Below, one piece after another: positions 1 through 9,492 of a DNA stretch of 64,000 nucleotides (positions are counted from its first letter, which is position 1; every line of letters starts with the position of its first letter). The DNA is from Thermus brockianus. GTDB lineage: Bacteria; Deinococcota; Deinococci; Deinococcales; Thermaceae. The notes beneath the pieces were generated by a model. The model searched no databases. It worked only from the letters and a program-made list of their open reading frames with translations, and was not told the DNA's origin. A program made the position numbers and the translations under genes. The stretch covers positions 1,674,001 through 1,738,000 of the forward strand of contig NZ_CP016312.1 in the NCBI RefSeq assembly GCF_001880325.1, in the 5' to 3' direction.

Positions 1-1
1 C

Positions 2-235
2 TTGGAGGCGGAGGAGGAGTTCGTGCGGCTTCAGGCGGTGCGCCTTCTTCCCCTCCTGGGGGAACCCTTGGCCCGGAGGGCCTTGTGGAGGGCCCTCTCC
101 GACCCCTCCTTCTACGTGCGCCGGGCGGCGGCGGAGGCCCTTAAGGCCTTGAACCCGGCCCTCCTGGAACGGGCGGCCGAGGCCCACCCCGACCCTTACG
201 GCCGGGCCATGGCCAAGCAGGTTTTGGGGGCGTGA
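2..235 (+). CDS. HEAT-repeat protein, C-terminal part only
   Basis: The gene runs in from the left edge of the window, so its start is not visible and the first in-frame TTG at position 2 need not be real. The 77 visible residues form paired amphipathic helices of HEAT/PBS-lyase type: a QAVRLLPLLGEPLARRALWR unit is followed by DPSFYVRRAAAEALKAL. Such repeats are scaffolds for protein contacts, and nothing here shows a specific partner. The stop overlaps the start of the next gene in a TGATG arrangement, so the two are probably translationally coupled and may act together in envelope glycan work. Confidence 0.7.
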   Translation: MEAEEEFVRLQAVRLLPLLGEPLARRALWRALSDPSFYVRRAAAEALKALNPALLERAAEAHPDPYGRAMAKQVLGA

Positions 236-1671
236 TGGAGACGCTTCTTGGGCTTCTTTTCGCCTATCAAGTCTTTATCCTCTACTACTTTGCCCTTTTG
301 AACTTACTTTACGCTTACTTCGCCCTAAGCGGCCTCGCCATGGTGGCCCGTTACGCCCGGGAGCTTTCCGAGGTGGCCCTGAAGGACCTCTTGGAGCGGG
401 AGGCTTACCTGCCCGTTTCCATCCTGGTGCCCACCTACAACGAGGAAAAGACCATCGCCGCCGCGGTGGGTTCCTTCCTCGCCCTGCACTACCCGGAGTT
501 TGAGGTGGTCGTGGTGGCGGACGGGCCCAAGGACCGGACCCTCGAGGTCCTAAAGGAAGCCTTCCGGCTGGTGGCGGTGGACTGGGTCTACCGCCGGGTG
601 CTCCCGAGCAAACCGGTGCGGGGGGTGTACCGCTCCCTCCTCTACCCCAACCTCCTGGTGGTGGACAAGGAAAACGGAGGCAAGGCGGACGCCCTGAACG
701 CCGGGCTCAACTTCGCCCGCTACCCCCTCTTCTGCGCCGTGGACGCCGATAGCCTCCTGGACGCCCAGGCCCTCCTCAGGGCGAGCCGGCTTTTCCTGGA
801 GGACGACCGGGTCTTGGCCGTGGGGGGCACCATAAGGCCCCTGAACGGGGCCGTGGTGCGGGGCGGGGTGGTTAGGGAGATGCGGCTACCCCGGGGCTTC
901 CTGGAGAAGATGCAGGTGATTGAGTACGCCCGGGCCTTCTTTATGGGGCGCGCCGGCTGGAGCGCCATGAATGCTCTCCTCATCATCTCCGGGGCCTTTG
1001 GGGTGTTCCGCCGGGAGGAGGCCCTCCGCGTGGGGGGCTACCGCACGGACACCGTGGGGGAGGACATGGAGCTCGTGGTGCGCCTGCACCGCCGCGCCCG
1101 GGAGGAGGGGCGGGCGTACCGCATCCTCTACACCCCGGACCCCATCTGCTACACGGAGGTGCCCGCCGACTGGGCCACCTTGCGTAAGCAGCGCAACCGC
1201 TGGCACAGGGGGCTTTGGGAGGTGCTTGGGCACCACCGGGCCATGCTCTTCAACCCCCGGTACGGGCGGCTTGGCCTCGTGGCCATGCCCTACTTTTTCC
1301 TCTTTGAGGCCTTGGGCCCGGTGGTGGAGGTGCTGGGCTACGCCCTTCTTCCCGTCTTCTGGCTTCTGGGCCTCCTGAACGCCCAGGTGGCGGGGCTCTT
1401 CCTGGCCCTGGCGGTGGGGTATGGGGTGCTCCTTTCCCATCTCGCCGTGGGTATGGAAACCCTGCTCCTCAAGCGGTACCCCCGGCTAAGGGACAGGCTT
1501 TGGCTCCTCTTCCTGGGGTTCCTGGAGGCCTTGGGCTACCGCCAGCTCCTCGCCTGGGAGCGCTTTCTCGCCACCTTCCAGGTGTGGCGTAAACGGGGGG
1601 TCTGGGGGGAGATGCAGCGGAAAGGCCTAGAGGCGCCGGAAGGCCAAAGCCACCAGGAGCCGAAGGCCTAA
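235..1671 (+). CDS. membrane glycosyltransferase, family 2
   Basis: A processive-type GT2 enzyme that would add sugars from a nucleotide-sugar donor at the cytoplasmic membrane. After an N-terminal hydrophobic segment the catalytic domain starts at VSILVPTYNEE (about residue 60). It has VVADGPKD (about 95), the metal-binding CAVDADS (about 165), the VGEDMEL base region and a QRNRW motif, which together match the D, D, D, QxxRW pattern of poly-GlcNAc, cellulose and hyaluronan synthases. The last roughly 130 residues hold several membrane helices. The exact polymer cannot be told. The ATG at 235 overlaps the upstream stop; a GTG directly before it (232) is an alternative. The 3' end overlaps the convergent transporter gene by 45 bp. 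Confidence 0.85.
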   Translation: METLLGLLFAYQVFILYYFALLNLLYAYFALSGLAMVARYARELSEVALKDLLEREAYLPVSILVPTYNEEKTIAAAVGSFLALHYPEFEVVVVADGPKDRTLEVLKEAFRLVAVDWVYRRVLPSKPVRGVYRSLLYPNLLVVDKENGGKADALNAGLNFARYPLFCAVDADSLLDAQALLRASRLFLEDDRVLAVGGTIRPLNGAVVRGGVVREMRLPRGFLEKMQVIEYARAFFMGRAGWSAMNALLIISGAFGVFRREEALRVGGYRTDTVGEDMELVVRLHRRAREEGRAYRILYTPDPICYTEVPADWATLRKQRNRWHRGLWEVLGHHRAMLFNPRYGRLGLVAMPYFFLFEALGPVVEVLGYALLPVFWLLGLLNAQVAGLFLALAVGYGVLLSHLAVGMETLLLKRYPRLRDRLWLLFLGFLEALGYRQLLAWERFLATFQVWRKRGVWGEMQRKGLEAPEGQSHQEPKA

Positions 1672-2799
1672 CGAAACCAGGATGGGCAGGTGGTAAGGGC
1701 TAGGCCCCACGCCTAAGTGGGCGATGCTTCCGGCAAGGAGGCTTCCCGCAAGCCCCCCGAGCCCTAGGGCGAGCCAAAAGAGGGCCAGGTAGCCGCCCCG
1801 CACCTCCTCGGGGGCCCGGGCGAGGGCGGCGTTGGCCATGGCGGTGCTTAGACCGCTCCAGGCCAGGGCGTCGGCCACAGCGGAAAGCCAGATGGGCCAG
1901 GGGAAGGTGGGGGAGCCTAGGAGCCACAAAGCGGGCATCAGGGCCCCCACTAGGCCCGCCCGGAAGAGGACCACGCCGTGCCCTTCCCGGTCGGCGAGCC
2001 GGCCCCAAAGGGGGCCAAAGAGGAGCCCAGAGGTGGCGGAGAGGAGGGTCCAAAGCCCCACCTCGGCCATGGAAAGCCCGCCCACCTGCACGAAGTAAGG
2101 GACCACGAAGGGTCCCCCCACCATCACCGCCCCGTACCAGAGGAGGACGCAGGTCAGGTAAAGGCGGTAGGCCTGGTCGTGGAAGGCGGCCCGCAAGGCG
2201 GTGCGGGGCGGAGGGGGGGAAGGCGCTCGGGGTTCGGTCTGCAACCGCAAAACCCAAACGGAGAGGAGGCCTGCGCCTACCCCCAAAAGGAGCACCGCTT
2301 GGTACCCCGTGGGCGAGGGGAGGGTGTCCGCCACCAGGCCGCCCAGGGCGTTGCCTAAGGTACCCACCAGGCCCAGAAGGGCGTTTCGGAAGCCGAAGTA
2401 GCGGCCCCGCCTTTCTTGCGGCACCAGGTCCGCCATCCAGGAAAGCCAGAGCACCCCCACCGGGGCGGCGAGGAGCTGGGAGATGGCGGCGAAGAGGAGA
2501 AGGCAAGGCATCCTTAGCCCTTCGGGCAAGAAGGGGGCCAGGAGGGTGGGCAGGAAGAGGAGGCGGGAGGCCAGGTTGAGCCGCACCGCCCAAGCCTTCT
2601 GGCTTCCCCGGAGGAAGGGAGCTAGGGGGGCTGTGAGTTGGGCGAGAAAGGGCAGGGCCTCCAGGAGGGCCAGGGCCAGGGGCGGGGCCCCTAGGGCCAG
2701 GGCGTACCCGATGACGAGGACGTCGGTGCTCCAGTTGAGGAAAAGGACGGCCAGGGTTCCTTCCCAGATGGAGAGGCGCAGGGAGCGGTCCGGTTCCAC
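1627..2799 (-). CDS. MFS transporter
   Basis: About 390 residues of almost continuous hydrophobic helices in the 12-segment arrangement of the major facilitator superfamily. A conserved loop reads DLVPQERRGRYFGFRNALLG after the fourth helix and a GRLADREG-like loop opens the second half. The substrate cannot be inferred. The reading frame stays open upstream into the divergent gene, but those residues are non-hydrophobic and antisense to it. I therefore place the start at the GTG at 2799, just before VEPDRSLRLSIWEG. It is divergent from the nitronate monooxygenase-like gene with only 36 bp between them, so the two promoters must overlap. Confidence 0.8.
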   Translation of the reverse strand: MEPDRSLRLSIWEGTLAVLFLNWSTDVLVIGYALALGAPPLALALLEALPFLAQLTAPLAPFLRGSQKAWAVRLNLASRLLFLPTLLAPFLPEGLRMPCLLLFAAISQLLAAPVGVLWLSWMADLVPQERRGRYFGFRNALLGLVGTLGNALGGLVADTLPSPTGYQAVLLLGVGAGLLSVWVLRLQTEPRAPSPPPPRTALRAAFHDQAYRLYLTCVLLWYGAVMVGGPFVVPYFVQVGGLSMAEVGLWTLLSATSGLLFGPLWGRLADREGHGVVLFRAGLVGALMPALWLLGSPTFPWPIWLSAVADALAWSGLSTAMANAALARAPEEVRGGYLALFWLALGLGGLAGSLLAGSIAHLGVGPSPYHLPILVSLGLRLLVALAFRRL

Positions 2800-2812
2800 C
2801 TGCCTATTATCC

Positions 2813-2828
2813 TTGAACCGGGTAAAAT
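2813..2828 (+). promoter_or_regulatory. -10 box and overlapping dyad before nitronate monooxygenase-like gene
   Basis: TAAAAT at 2823-2828 lies 7 nt before the ATG at 2836, the spacing of a leaderless Thermus promoter. It is overlapped by TTGAACCGGGTAAA, which resembles the near-palindrome TTGAACCGGGTCAA upstream of the acyl-CoA synthetase gene (55617-55630). It could be a repressor site; this is inferred. Confidence 0.4.
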
Positions 2829-2835
2829 CCCTCCT

Positions 2836-3690
2836 ATGGAGACTGCCATCACGAGGATGCTGGGCATCCGCTACCCCATCGTGGCCGCCCCCATGTTCTT
2901 GGTTTCCGGGGCCAGGCTCCTTTTGGCCGTGGCCGAGGCGGGGGCCATCGGGGTCATCCCTAGCCTCAACTTCCGCACCCACGCCGCCTTTCGGGAGTTC
3001 TTGGAAACCTTCCCCGAGGGGGTTCCCTTCGGCGTGAACCTGATCCTGAAGGCTAACCCCCGCCTCGAGGAGGACCTCCAGGCGGTGGCCGAGCGCCAGG
3101 TCCCCCTGGTGGTCACCTCCTTGGGGGACCCAACGCGGGTGGTGGAGAAGGTCAAGGCCTACGGGGGCGTGGTCTGGTGCGACGTGGTGGGGTTAAGGCA
3201 CGGCAGGAAGGCGGTGGAGGCGGGGGCCGATGCCCTGGTGGCTGTGGCGGCGGGAGCCGGGGGGCATGCGGGGGTGGTGAGCCCCTTCGTCCTGGGCCCC
3301 TGGCTCAGGGAGGAGCTTGGGGTGCCCGTCCTGATCGCTGGGGGGATCGCCACGGGAAGGCAGCTCCTTGCCGCCTTGGCCCTGGGGGACGGGGCCTACA
3401 TCGGCACCCGGTTCATCGCCACCTTGGAGTCCGAGGCGCCTTTGGAGTACAAGGAGGCCCTTCTCCGGGCTACCCCTGAGGAGATCCAGTACACCCCCGA
3501 GGTCACCGGGGTGCCCGCCAACTTCCTCCAGGAGTCCCTGGAGCGCTTCCGCCAAGGCGGGGGGAAGGCCTGGAAGGAGGTCTACTCTGCAGGGCACGGG
3601 GTGGCCTTCATTCGGGACATCCCCTCGGCCAAGGAGGTGGTGGCCCGCCTGGTGGCGGAGTACGAGGAGGCCAAACGTAGCCTTCCCTAG
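2836..3690 (+). CDS. nitronate monooxygenase / FabK-like FMN enzyme
   Basis: A TIM-barrel flavoprotein of the 2-nitropropane dioxygenase/NMO family, 284 residues. The N-terminus ITRMLGIRYPIVAAPMF is the family hallmark. The phosphate-binding part of the FMN site is seen in VAAGAGGHAG (about residue 136) and in PVLIAGGIATGRQLLAALAL (about 165), followed by GAYIGTRF. Members oxidise alkyl nitronates or, in FabK, reduce enoyl-ACP. Which applies cannot be decided here. The start is well supported by a -10 box 7 nt upstream, and an intrinsic terminator follows at about 3707-3734. A divergent MFS gene shares its promoter region. Confidence 0.85.
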   Translation: METAITRMLGIRYPIVAAPMFLVSGARLLLAVAEAGAIGVIPSLNFRTHAAFREFLETFPEGVPFGVNLILKANPRLEEDLQAVAERQVPLVVTSLGDPTRVVEKVKAYGGVVWCDVVGLRHGRKAVEAGADALVAVAAGAGGHAGVVSPFVLGPWLREELGVPVLIAGGIATGRQLLAALALGDGAYIGTRFIATLESEAPLEYKEALLRATPEEIQYTPEVTGVPANFLQESLERFRQGGGKAWKEVYSAGHGVAFIRDIPSAKEVVARLVAEYEEAKRSLP

Positions 3691-3706
3691 GGCCTGGCGC
3701 TTGGGG

Positions 3707-3734
3707 GCTTCCCGGGGCGAACCCGGGCTTTTTT
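3707..3734 (+). terminator. intrinsic terminator
   Basis: A CCCGGG stem at 3711-3716 pairs with CCCGGG at 3722-3727 across a 5-nt loop and is followed by six T at 3729-3734. It ends the nitronate monooxygenase-like transcript only a few bases before the next start codon. Confidence 0.75.
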
Positions 3735-3741
3735 GCCGACC

Positions 3742-5451
3742 ATGCGAAGGTGTATAGCGCTCCTTACCCTCTTGGGCCTCGTCTGGGCCCAGTACGACCT
3801 GGTGGTTTACGGGGCGACCCCGCAAGGCATCACGGCGGCGGTGGCCGCAGCCCAGGAAGGGCTGAAGGTGGCCTTGGTGGAACCCGGCCGGGGCGTGGGG
3901 GGCGTTCTTACCCAGGGGTGGCTCGCCACCTTGGACGTGGCCAAGGATGGGGAGGGCCTTCTCCAGGGAGGGCTTTTCCGGACCTTCTACCGCCTCGTGG
4001 GGGGCGAGGCTTCCTTTGACGTGAAGCGGGCGGAGGACGTTTTCTTGGGGATGCTGCGGGAAGCGGGGGTGGAGGTGCGCTTGGAAGAGCCCTTGGACGG
4101 GGTAGAGGTGGCGGCCGCGCGCATTCTCGCCCTGAAGACGCCCAAAGCCACCTACCAAGCCCCCTACTTTGTGGATGCGAGCGACACGGCGGAGTTGGCC
4201 TTCCGGGCCGGGGCCTCCTTCACCTTGGGCCGGGAGGACACGGGGCTAGACCGGCGCACCATGGCCGCCACCTTGGTCTTCCGCCTGGAGGGGGTACCTT
4301 GGGGGGCGGTCTTTTTGGCCCTCAACTACGAGGGACAGGTGCGGCGCACGGGAGCCGGGGCCTGGGGCCGAAGCGGCTGGGGCTTTGGCGAGTTGGTGCG
4401 GGGGTATGTGGCCTCGGACCTAAGCCGTTATGCCCTGAGGGGCCTGAACCTGGCCCGCCAGGACGACGGCACCCTCCTGGTGAACGCCCTCCTCCTTTTC
4501 GGCCTGGAAGGGTTGGACCCATGGGATTTGGAGCGCAAGCGGCAGGAGGCGGCGGGGGAGGTGGAGCGGGTGGTGGCCTTTCTGCGGGAGAAGGACCCCC
4601 TGCTCTTCGGCACCGCCCGCCTGGCCGGGGTAGCCCCGGCCCTTTACCTGCGGGAAAGCCGCCACCTCAAGGCCCTTTACCGCTTGCGGGCGGAGGAGGT
4701 CCTCCTGGGCCAGGACTTTCCCGATGCGGTGGCCCTAGGCGGCTATCCCCTGGACGGCCAGGCCTACTTCCCCGGGGAGACCCCTTACCTCCTGGGGACG
4801 CCAGCGCCCTACGGCGTTCCCTTCCGCACCCTTGTCCCTAGGGAGCTTGCCAACCTGCTGGTGGTTTCCCAGGCGGCGGGGTTTGATAACGTGGCGGCCT
4901 TTTCCGCCCGGGTGGTTCCCCTGCAGATGGCCTTGGGGGAGGCGGCGGGCGTGGCGGTGGCCCGCTTGCGGCTGGCCCCCCAGGTGGGCCTGGGACGGGT
5001 ACCCTTGGGGAGCTTCCAGGAGTTTGCTGCGAGCCCTGGGGCCCTCCAGTCCCTGCGCCAGCGGCTTTGGGAGCGGGGTGCCCGGCTTTCCTCCAAGGAG
5101 AAGGGCCGGGTGGAAGCGGGTGGCGTGGGCTACCGGGAGGCGGTGAGCCTCTTAAGGCGGGGGCTTTTTGCCGGGCCCTACTACCTAAAAGGGAGCCTGG
5201 GCCTTTCGGAGCCCATGCTGCTAGGCGACCTTCTGGCCAACCTGGAACACTACTACCGGGCCAAGGGGCCTGAGGAGCGTCTGAGGGTGGTCCTCAAGGC
5301 CAGGGAGCTGTACCGGGAGGAATTGCAGCAACCCCTGCAGCGGTCCCTTCTGAACCGGATCCTCCAAGCCCTGGGGGAGGCCCCGGTTCCGGGGGACGGG
5401 CGGATAAGCCGGGGCGAGGCGGCCCGGCTCCTCTTCCGCCTTCTGCCATAA
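3742..5451 (+). CDS. exported FAD-dependent oxidoreductase
   Basis: Begins with a short signal peptide (RRCIALLTLLGLVWA, cleavage likely before QYDLVV), which runs straight into a Rossmann FAD-binding segment YDLVVYGATPQGITAAVAAA. The body has the YFVDASDTAELAFRAGA segment typical of the FAD_oxidored (PF12831-like) family, and a C-terminal QAAGFDNVAAFSARVVPLQM followed by GEAAGVAVA closes the FAD site. About 569 residues in all. Export of a flavoprotein through a Sec-type signal without a twin-Arg motif is notable, because FAD would have to be loaded outside. The substrate is unknown. I prefer the ATG at 3742 because the signal peptide starts there; an in-frame TTG lies 9 nt upstream. Confidence 0.8.
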   Translation: MRRCIALLTLLGLVWAQYDLVVYGATPQGITAAVAAAQEGLKVALVEPGRGVGGVLTQGWLATLDVAKDGEGLLQGGLFRTFYRLVGGEASFDVKRAEDVFLGMLREAGVEVRLEEPLDGVEVAAARILALKTPKATYQAPYFVDASDTAELAFRAGASFTLGREDTGLDRRTMAATLVFRLEGVPWGAVFLALNYEGQVRRTGAGAWGRSGWGFGELVRGYVASDLSRYALRGLNLARQDDGTLLVNALLLFGLEGLDPWDLERKRQEAAGEVERVVAFLREKDPLLFGTARLAGVAPALYLRESRHLKALYRLRAEEVLLGQDFPDAVALGGYPLDGQAYFPGETPYLLGTPAPYGVPFRTLVPRELANLLVVSQAAGFDNVAAFSARVVPLQMALGEAAGVAVARLRLAPQVGLGRVPLGSFQEFAASPGALQSLRQRLWERGARLSSKEKGRVEAGGVGYREAVSLLRRGLFAGPYYLKGSLGLSEPMLLGDLLANLEHYYRAKGPEERLRVVLKARELYREELQQPLQRSLLNRILQALGEAPVPGDGRISRGEAARLLFRLLP

Positions 5452-5460
5452 TGGCCTAGG

Positions 5461-5955
5461 GTGCTTGCGGTCCTGCTCCTTCCGGAGTTTTCCGAGCTGG
5501 AGGCTGCTATAGGCCTCGAGGCGGCCCGCCGCCTGGGGGTTCCCGCCTACACCGTGGCCAAGGGCAGGAAGGGGACGCCTGGGCTTGCGGGCTCGGTCTG
5601 GACCCCCACGTACGCCTTTCCCGCGGCCCCCCCTCCCAAGGCCCTTCTCATCCCCGGGGCCAGAAGGCCGGAAAGGGCGGCGAAGGACCCCGCTTGGCTA
5701 GCGTTTTTGGGGGAGGTATGGGAGGGCTTGGAGGCGGTCTTCGTGGGCCATAACGCCCATCTTTTCCTGGCCGAGGCGGGCCGGCTTCCCTTGGCGGTGG
5801 CCGCTTGCCCGGAGGTGGCGGGTACGCTAGCGGGGATGGGCTATCGGGTGAAGGAAGTCCCCTTTCACCGGGAGGAACGGGTCTACACCACCCAGGGGGG
5901 GCTCGCCCTCCTGGCGGCCTTGGCGGACTGGGCACAGAAAGCGGTTGTGCTATGA
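5461..5955 (+). CDS. DJ-1/PfpI-like protein lacking the usual cysteine
   Basis: A 164-residue protein with the flavodoxin-like layout of the DJ-1/PfpI class I amidotransferase superfamily: LAVLLLPEFSELEAAIGLEAA at the N-terminus, KALLIPGA in the middle, and a nucleophile-elbow-like segment VFVGHNAHLFLAEAGRLPLA. Active family members have Cys at the elbow (pattern .C.GA..LAEAG), but here it reads GHNAH. A hydrolase or glyoxalase function therefore looks lost, and a binding role is possible. It starts with GTG 9 bp after the flavoprotein gene and probably shares its transcript. The assignment rests on pattern only. Confidence 0.6.
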   Translation: MLAVLLLPEFSELEAAIGLEAARRLGVPAYTVAKGRKGTPGLAGSVWTPTYAFPAAPPPKALLIPGARRPERAAKDPAWLAFLGEVWEGLEAVFVGHNAHLFLAEAGRLPLAVAACPEVAGTLAGMGYRVKEVPFHREERVYTTQGGLALLAALADWAQKAVVL

Positions 5956-5974
5956 GTTTGAACTGGAGTACACT
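5945..5974 (+). promoter_or_regulatory. promoter of tetR-type gene
   Basis: TTGTGC (5945-5950), an 18-bp spacer and TACACT (5969-5974), which ends 6 nt before the ATG at 5981. This predicts a leaderless mRNA. It lies partly inside the end of the preceding gene. Confidence 0.5.
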
Positions 5975-5980
5975 AAGCCC

Positions 5981-6589
5981 ATGTCCGTCCGGGAGTACCA
6001 AAAGAAGCGCCGCCGGGACCGCATCTTCCAGGCGGCCATGAAGCTTTTCCGCGAGCGGGGTTTCCGGGAAACCACCGCCGCGGACATCGCCAAGGCGGCC
6101 CACGTTTCCCGTGGTACCTTCTTCAACTATTTCCCCTACAAAGAGGCGGTGCTTTTGGAGTACGGCAGCTTTCTCTTGGACCTCTTGAGGGAGGAGGTTC
6201 GGCGCTGGCTGGCTGAGGGGCAGGATCCCTTGGCGGTGTTGCGCTACGTTTTCCGGGAGTTGGCTACCTTCACTAAGTCGGAGAAGGACCTACTCCTTCC
6301 GCTCCTCTACGAGCTTTTAAACCCGGACCCCATCCGGGCCCGGGCGGCCTTCCAGGCCCTGCCCTTGGGGGACCTAATTGCGGAAATCCTGAAACCCCTG
6401 CAGGAGAAGAGGGTGGTGCGCCAGGACCTCTCCTTGGAGCGCATGGGGCGCACCCTGGCGGACCTTTACTTCTTGGCGGCCTTGCGTTGGGCGGCTTACA
6501 CCCCAAAGCGCGACCTAGAGGAGGAGCTGGACAAGTTTTTGACCTTGGCCCTCGAGGGCATGCTGGCGCGGGAACCCGTCCAGGCCTAG
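5981..6589 (+). CDS. TetR-family transcriptional regulator
   Basis: 202 residues. The N-terminal helix-turn-helix matches TetR closely: [20 protein letters not shown], then [20 protein letters not shown] (about residues 18-57). The C-terminal part is an all-helical ligand and dimer domain. The ligand cannot be read from sequence. Thermus TetR proteins such as FadR, PaaR and PfmR respond to acyl-CoAs and related compounds, so a CoA thioester is one possibility. I place the start at 5981, after a good -10 box, rather than at the upstream GTG inside the DJ-1-like gene. Its TAG stop shares the palindrome CTAG (6586-6589) with the convergent uvrA stop. Confidence 0.85.
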   Translation: MSVREYQKKRRRDRIFQAAMKLFRERGFRETTAADIAKAAHVSRGTFFNYFPYKEAVLLEYGSFLLDLLREEVRRWLAEGQDPLAVLRYVFRELATFTKSEKDLLLPLLYELLNPDPIRARAAFQALPLGDLIAEILKPLQEKRVVRQDLSLERMGRTLADLYFLAALRWAAYTPKRDLEEELDKFLTLALEGMLAREPVQA

Positions 6590-9444
6590 TCCGTCGCCAC
6601 TTTAAGCCTTTCGGCGATCTCGGGAATGCGCGCCAGGAAGACCCCCGTGGGGCTTCCCGAAAGGGCCACCTCCTCCGGGGTGCCCTCGGCCACGATCTCC
6701 CCGCCCCGGTCCCCGCCCTCGGGGCCCAGGTCAATGACCCAGTCCGCCGTCTTCACCACGTCCAGGTTGTGCTCAATGACCACCACGGTGTTGCCCGCCT
6801 CCACCAGGCGGTGGAGCACGTCCAAAAGCTTGGCCACGTCCTCAAAGTGGAGGCCGGTGGTGGGCTCGTCCAGGATGTACAGGGTGCGGCCCGTGGCCTT
6901 GCGCCCGAGCTCCGTGGCCAGCTTGATCCGCTGGGCCTCGCCGCCGGAGAGGGTGGGGGAAGGTTGGCCAAGCCGCATGTAGCCGAGCCCCACGTCCACC
7001 ATGAGCTGGAGCTTGCGGGCGATGGTGGGAACGTTTTGGAAAAACTCCAGGGCCTCCTCGGCGGTCATGTCCAGGACATCGGCGATGCTCTTGCCCCTTA
7101 GCTTCACCTCGAGGGTTTCCTTGTTGTACCGCTTCCCCTTGCAAACCTCGCAGGGCACGTAAAGGTCGGGCAGGAAGAGCATCTCAATCTTCACCGTGCC
7201 GTCCCCACCGCAGGCCTCGCACCGCCCCCCCTTGACGTTGAAGGAGAAGCGGCCTGGGCCGTAGCCTCGCTTCCTGGCCTCCGGGGTCTTGGCGAAGAGG
7301 TCGCGGATCTCGTCAAAGATGCCCGTGTAGGTGGCGGGGTTGGAGCGGGGGGTGCGGCCGATGGGGGACTGGTCAATCTCAATGACCTTGTCCAGGTGTT
7401 CTATGCCCTCCAGGGCCTCGTAGGCCCCCGGGGTGGTCTTGGCCCGCATGAGCCTTTGCGCCAGGGCGGCGTAGAGGACATCGTGGATCAGGGTGCTCTT
7501 GCCGCTTCCCGAGGGCCCCGTTACCGCCACGAAGCGGCCCAAGGGGATGCGCAGGGTGACGTTTTTCAGGTTGTGCTCCCGGGCACCCCTGAGGACGAGC
7601 CACTTGCCGTTCCCCTTGCGCCTTTCCTTGGGTACGGGGATTTTCTTTTCGCCCCTCAGGTACGCCCCCGTGAGGCTACGGGGATTGTTTAGGATTTCCT
7701 CCAAGGGTCCTTGGGCCACCACCTCCCCCCCGTGGATCCCCGCCCCCGGGCCCATGTCCACAATCCAATCGGCGGCCCGCATGGTCTCCTCGTCGTGTTC
7801 CACCACGATGAGGGTGTTGCCCAGGGCCTGGAGCCGCTTTAGGGTGGCGATGAGGCGCTGGTTGTCCCGGGGGTGGAGGCCGATGGAGGGTTCGTCCAGG
7901 ACGTAGAGGACCCCCGTGAGGCCGCTCCCCACCTGGGTGGCCAGGCGGATGCGTTGCGCCTCTCCCCCCGAGAGGGTGTTGGCCGCCCGGTCCAGGGTGA
8001 GGTAGTCCAGGCCCACCCCCACCAGGAAGCCGAGCCTCTCCACGATTTCCCGGAGGATGGGCCGGGCGATCTGGGCCTGGAAGGGGGAGAGGTGTGCCTC
8101 AAGCCCCTGGAAGAAGGCCAAGGCCTCCCGCACGGGCAAGGCGGAGACCTCGGCGATGTTCTTGCCCCCTACCCGCACCGAGAGCACCTCCTTCTTGTAG
8201 CGCGTGCCCCCGCAGGCCGGGCAAGGCTTTAAGGACATGAAGCCCTCCAGGGCCTCCCGCACCCCCTCGGACTCCGCCTCCTGGTAGCGCTTTTCCAACC
8301 AGGGGATGACCCCTTCGTAGTGCACCTCCACCCGGAAGGTCTCCTTCCCCCCCCGGCGGAAGACCACCTCAAAGGGCTCGGGTAGGCCGTAGAGCACCGC
8401 CCGTTGCACCGCCTCCGGCAGGTCCTTGAAGGGGGTCTTGAGGTCAAAGCCCAGGTACTCGGCAAGGGCCCTTAAGCGGTCCCAAAGGTAGCTCCGCCCC
8501 GTGTCCCGGCCCCGGGCCCAGGGCAGGATGGCCCCTTCCGCCAGGGAAAGCTCGGGGTTGACCACCAGCTCGGGGTCAAACTCCTGCTTGTACCCAAGCC
8601 CCGAGCAGGCGGGGCAGGCCCCGTAAGGGGCGTTGAAGGAGAAGATGCGGGGTTCCAGCTCCTCCAGGACGCTTCCGTGTTCGGGGCAGGCGAACTTTTC
8701 CGAGTAGAGCTCTTCCTCGCCCGTATCGGGGTAGAGGACGCGCAAAAGCCCCTCGCCCCGGAGGAGGGCGAGCTCCACCGCCTCGGCGATGCGGGGGCGT
8801 TCCTCCTCCTTGAGGACCACCCGGTCCACCACCAGGTCAATGTCGTGCTTCTCGTACTTCTCCAGGTTGAGGCCTTGCGCCTCCTCCAGGAGGTAGATCA
8901 CCCCGTCCACCCGCACCCGGGCGTATCCCTCCTTCATGAGTTGTTGGAAGAGTTTCCGGTACTCCCCCTTCCTCCCCCGCACCAGGGGGGCCATGAGGAC
9001 GGCCCGGGTGCCCTGGGGCTTTTGCAGGAGGCGGTCGGTGATTTCGCTGGCGGACTGCTTCTCAATGGGGCGGCCGCAGGTGGGGCAGTAGGCCTGGCCC
9101 ACCCGGGCGAAGAGGAGGCGGAGGTAGTCGTGGATCTCCGTCACCGTGCCCACGGTGGAGCGGGGGTTGTGGCTCGTGGTCTTCTGGTCAATGGAGATGG
9201 CGGGGGAGAGGCCTTCGATGCTCTCCACCTCCGGCTTGTCCATGACCCCGAGGAACTGGCGGGCGTAGCTGGAGAGGCTTTCCACGTAGCGCCGTTGCCC
9301 CTCGGCGTAGATGGTGTCAAAGGCTAAGGTGCTTTTCCCCGAGCCCGAAACCCCGGTGATGACGATGAATTTTCCCCTGGGGAGCTCGAGGCTGATGTTT
9401 TTGAGGTTGTGCTCCCTCGCGCCCCGGATGACGATGCGGTCCAT
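6586..9444 (-). CDS. uvrA: excinuclease ABC subunit A
   Basis: 952 residues, the full length of bacterial UvrA, the damage-sensing ATPase of nucleotide excision repair. It opens with [20 protein letters not shown] and has a first Walker [11 protein letters not shown] and a second [10 protein letters not shown] near residue 640. LSGGEAQRI signatures occur twice, as do Walker [13 protein letters not shown] and [13 protein letters not shown]. The Cys-rich zinc modules are visible as [22 protein letters not shown] and CEACGGDG with CEVCKGKRY. The start is backed by a TATACT box 7 nt upstream. It is divergent from the SIS-domain gene and convergent with the TetR gene. Confidence 0.98.
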   Translation of the reverse strand: MDRIVIRGAREHNLKNISLELPRGKFIVITGVSGSGKSTLAFDTIYAEGQRRYVESLSSYARQFLGVMDKPEVESIEGLSPAISIDQKTTSHNPRSTVGTVTEIHDYLRLLFARVGQAYCPTCGRPIEKQSASEITDRLLQKPQGTRAVLMAPLVRGRKGEYRKLFQQLMKEGYARVRVDGVIYLLEEAQGLNLEKYEKHDIDLVVDRVVLKEEERPRIAEAVELALLRGEGLLRVLYPDTGEEELYSEKFACPEHGSVLEELEPRIFSFNAPYGACPACSGLGYKQEFDPELVVNPELSLAEGAILPWARGRDTGRSYLWDRLRALAEYLGFDLKTPFKDLPEAVQRAVLYGLPEPFEVVFRRGGKETFRVEVHYEGVIPWLEKRYQEAESEGVREALEGFMSLKPCPACGGTRYKKEVLSVRVGGKNIAEVSALPVREALAFFQGLEAHLSPFQAQIARPILREIVERLGFLVGVGLDYLTLDRAANTLSGGEAQRIRLATQVGSGLTGVLYVLDEPSIGLHPRDNQRLIATLKRLQALGNTLIVVEHDEETMRAADWIVDMGPGAGIHGGEVVAQGPLEEILNNPRSLTGAYLRGEKKIPVPKERRKGNGKWLVLRGAREHNLKNVTLRIPLGRFVAVTGPSGSGKSTLIHDVLYAALAQRLMRAKTTPGAYEALEGIEHLDKVIEIDQSPIGRTPRSNPATYTGIFDEIRDLFAKTPEARKRGYGPGRFSFNVKGGRCEACGGDGTVKIEMLFLPDLYVPCEVCKGKRYNKETLEVKLRGKSIADVLDMTAEEALEFFQNVPTIARKLQLMVDVGLGYMRLGQPSPTLSGGEAQRIKLATELGRKATGRTLYILDEPTTGLHFEDVAKLLDVLHRLVEAGNTVVVIEHNLDVVKTADWVIDLGPEGGDRGGEIVAEGTPEEVALSGSPTGVFLARIPEIAERLKVATD

Positions 9445-9451
9445 CCGTGGA

Positions 9452-9457
9452 AGTATA
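9452..9457 (-). promoter_or_regulatory. uvrA -10 box
   Basis: On the minus strand TATACT lies 7 nt upstream of the uvrA ATG, predicting a leaderless transcript. Confidence 0.55.
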
Positions 9458-9460
9458 CCA

Positions 9461-9477
9461 CCCCTTCCGGGAAGGGG
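9461..9477. promoter_or_regulatory. 17-bp perfect dyad between divergent promoters
   Basis: CCCCTTCCGGGAAGGGG is a perfect inverted repeat around a central G. It lies between the uvrA -10 box (9452-9457) and the -10 box of the SIS gene (9493-9498), where -35 elements would be. It may be an operator for either gene or simply a hairpin. Confidence 0.4.
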
Positions 9478-9492
9478 CTAGGGTAGCCGGGC

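Noticed and set aside
8677-9327. 216-codon plus-strand frame inside uvrA
   Set aside because: Antisense shadow; uvrA is complete.
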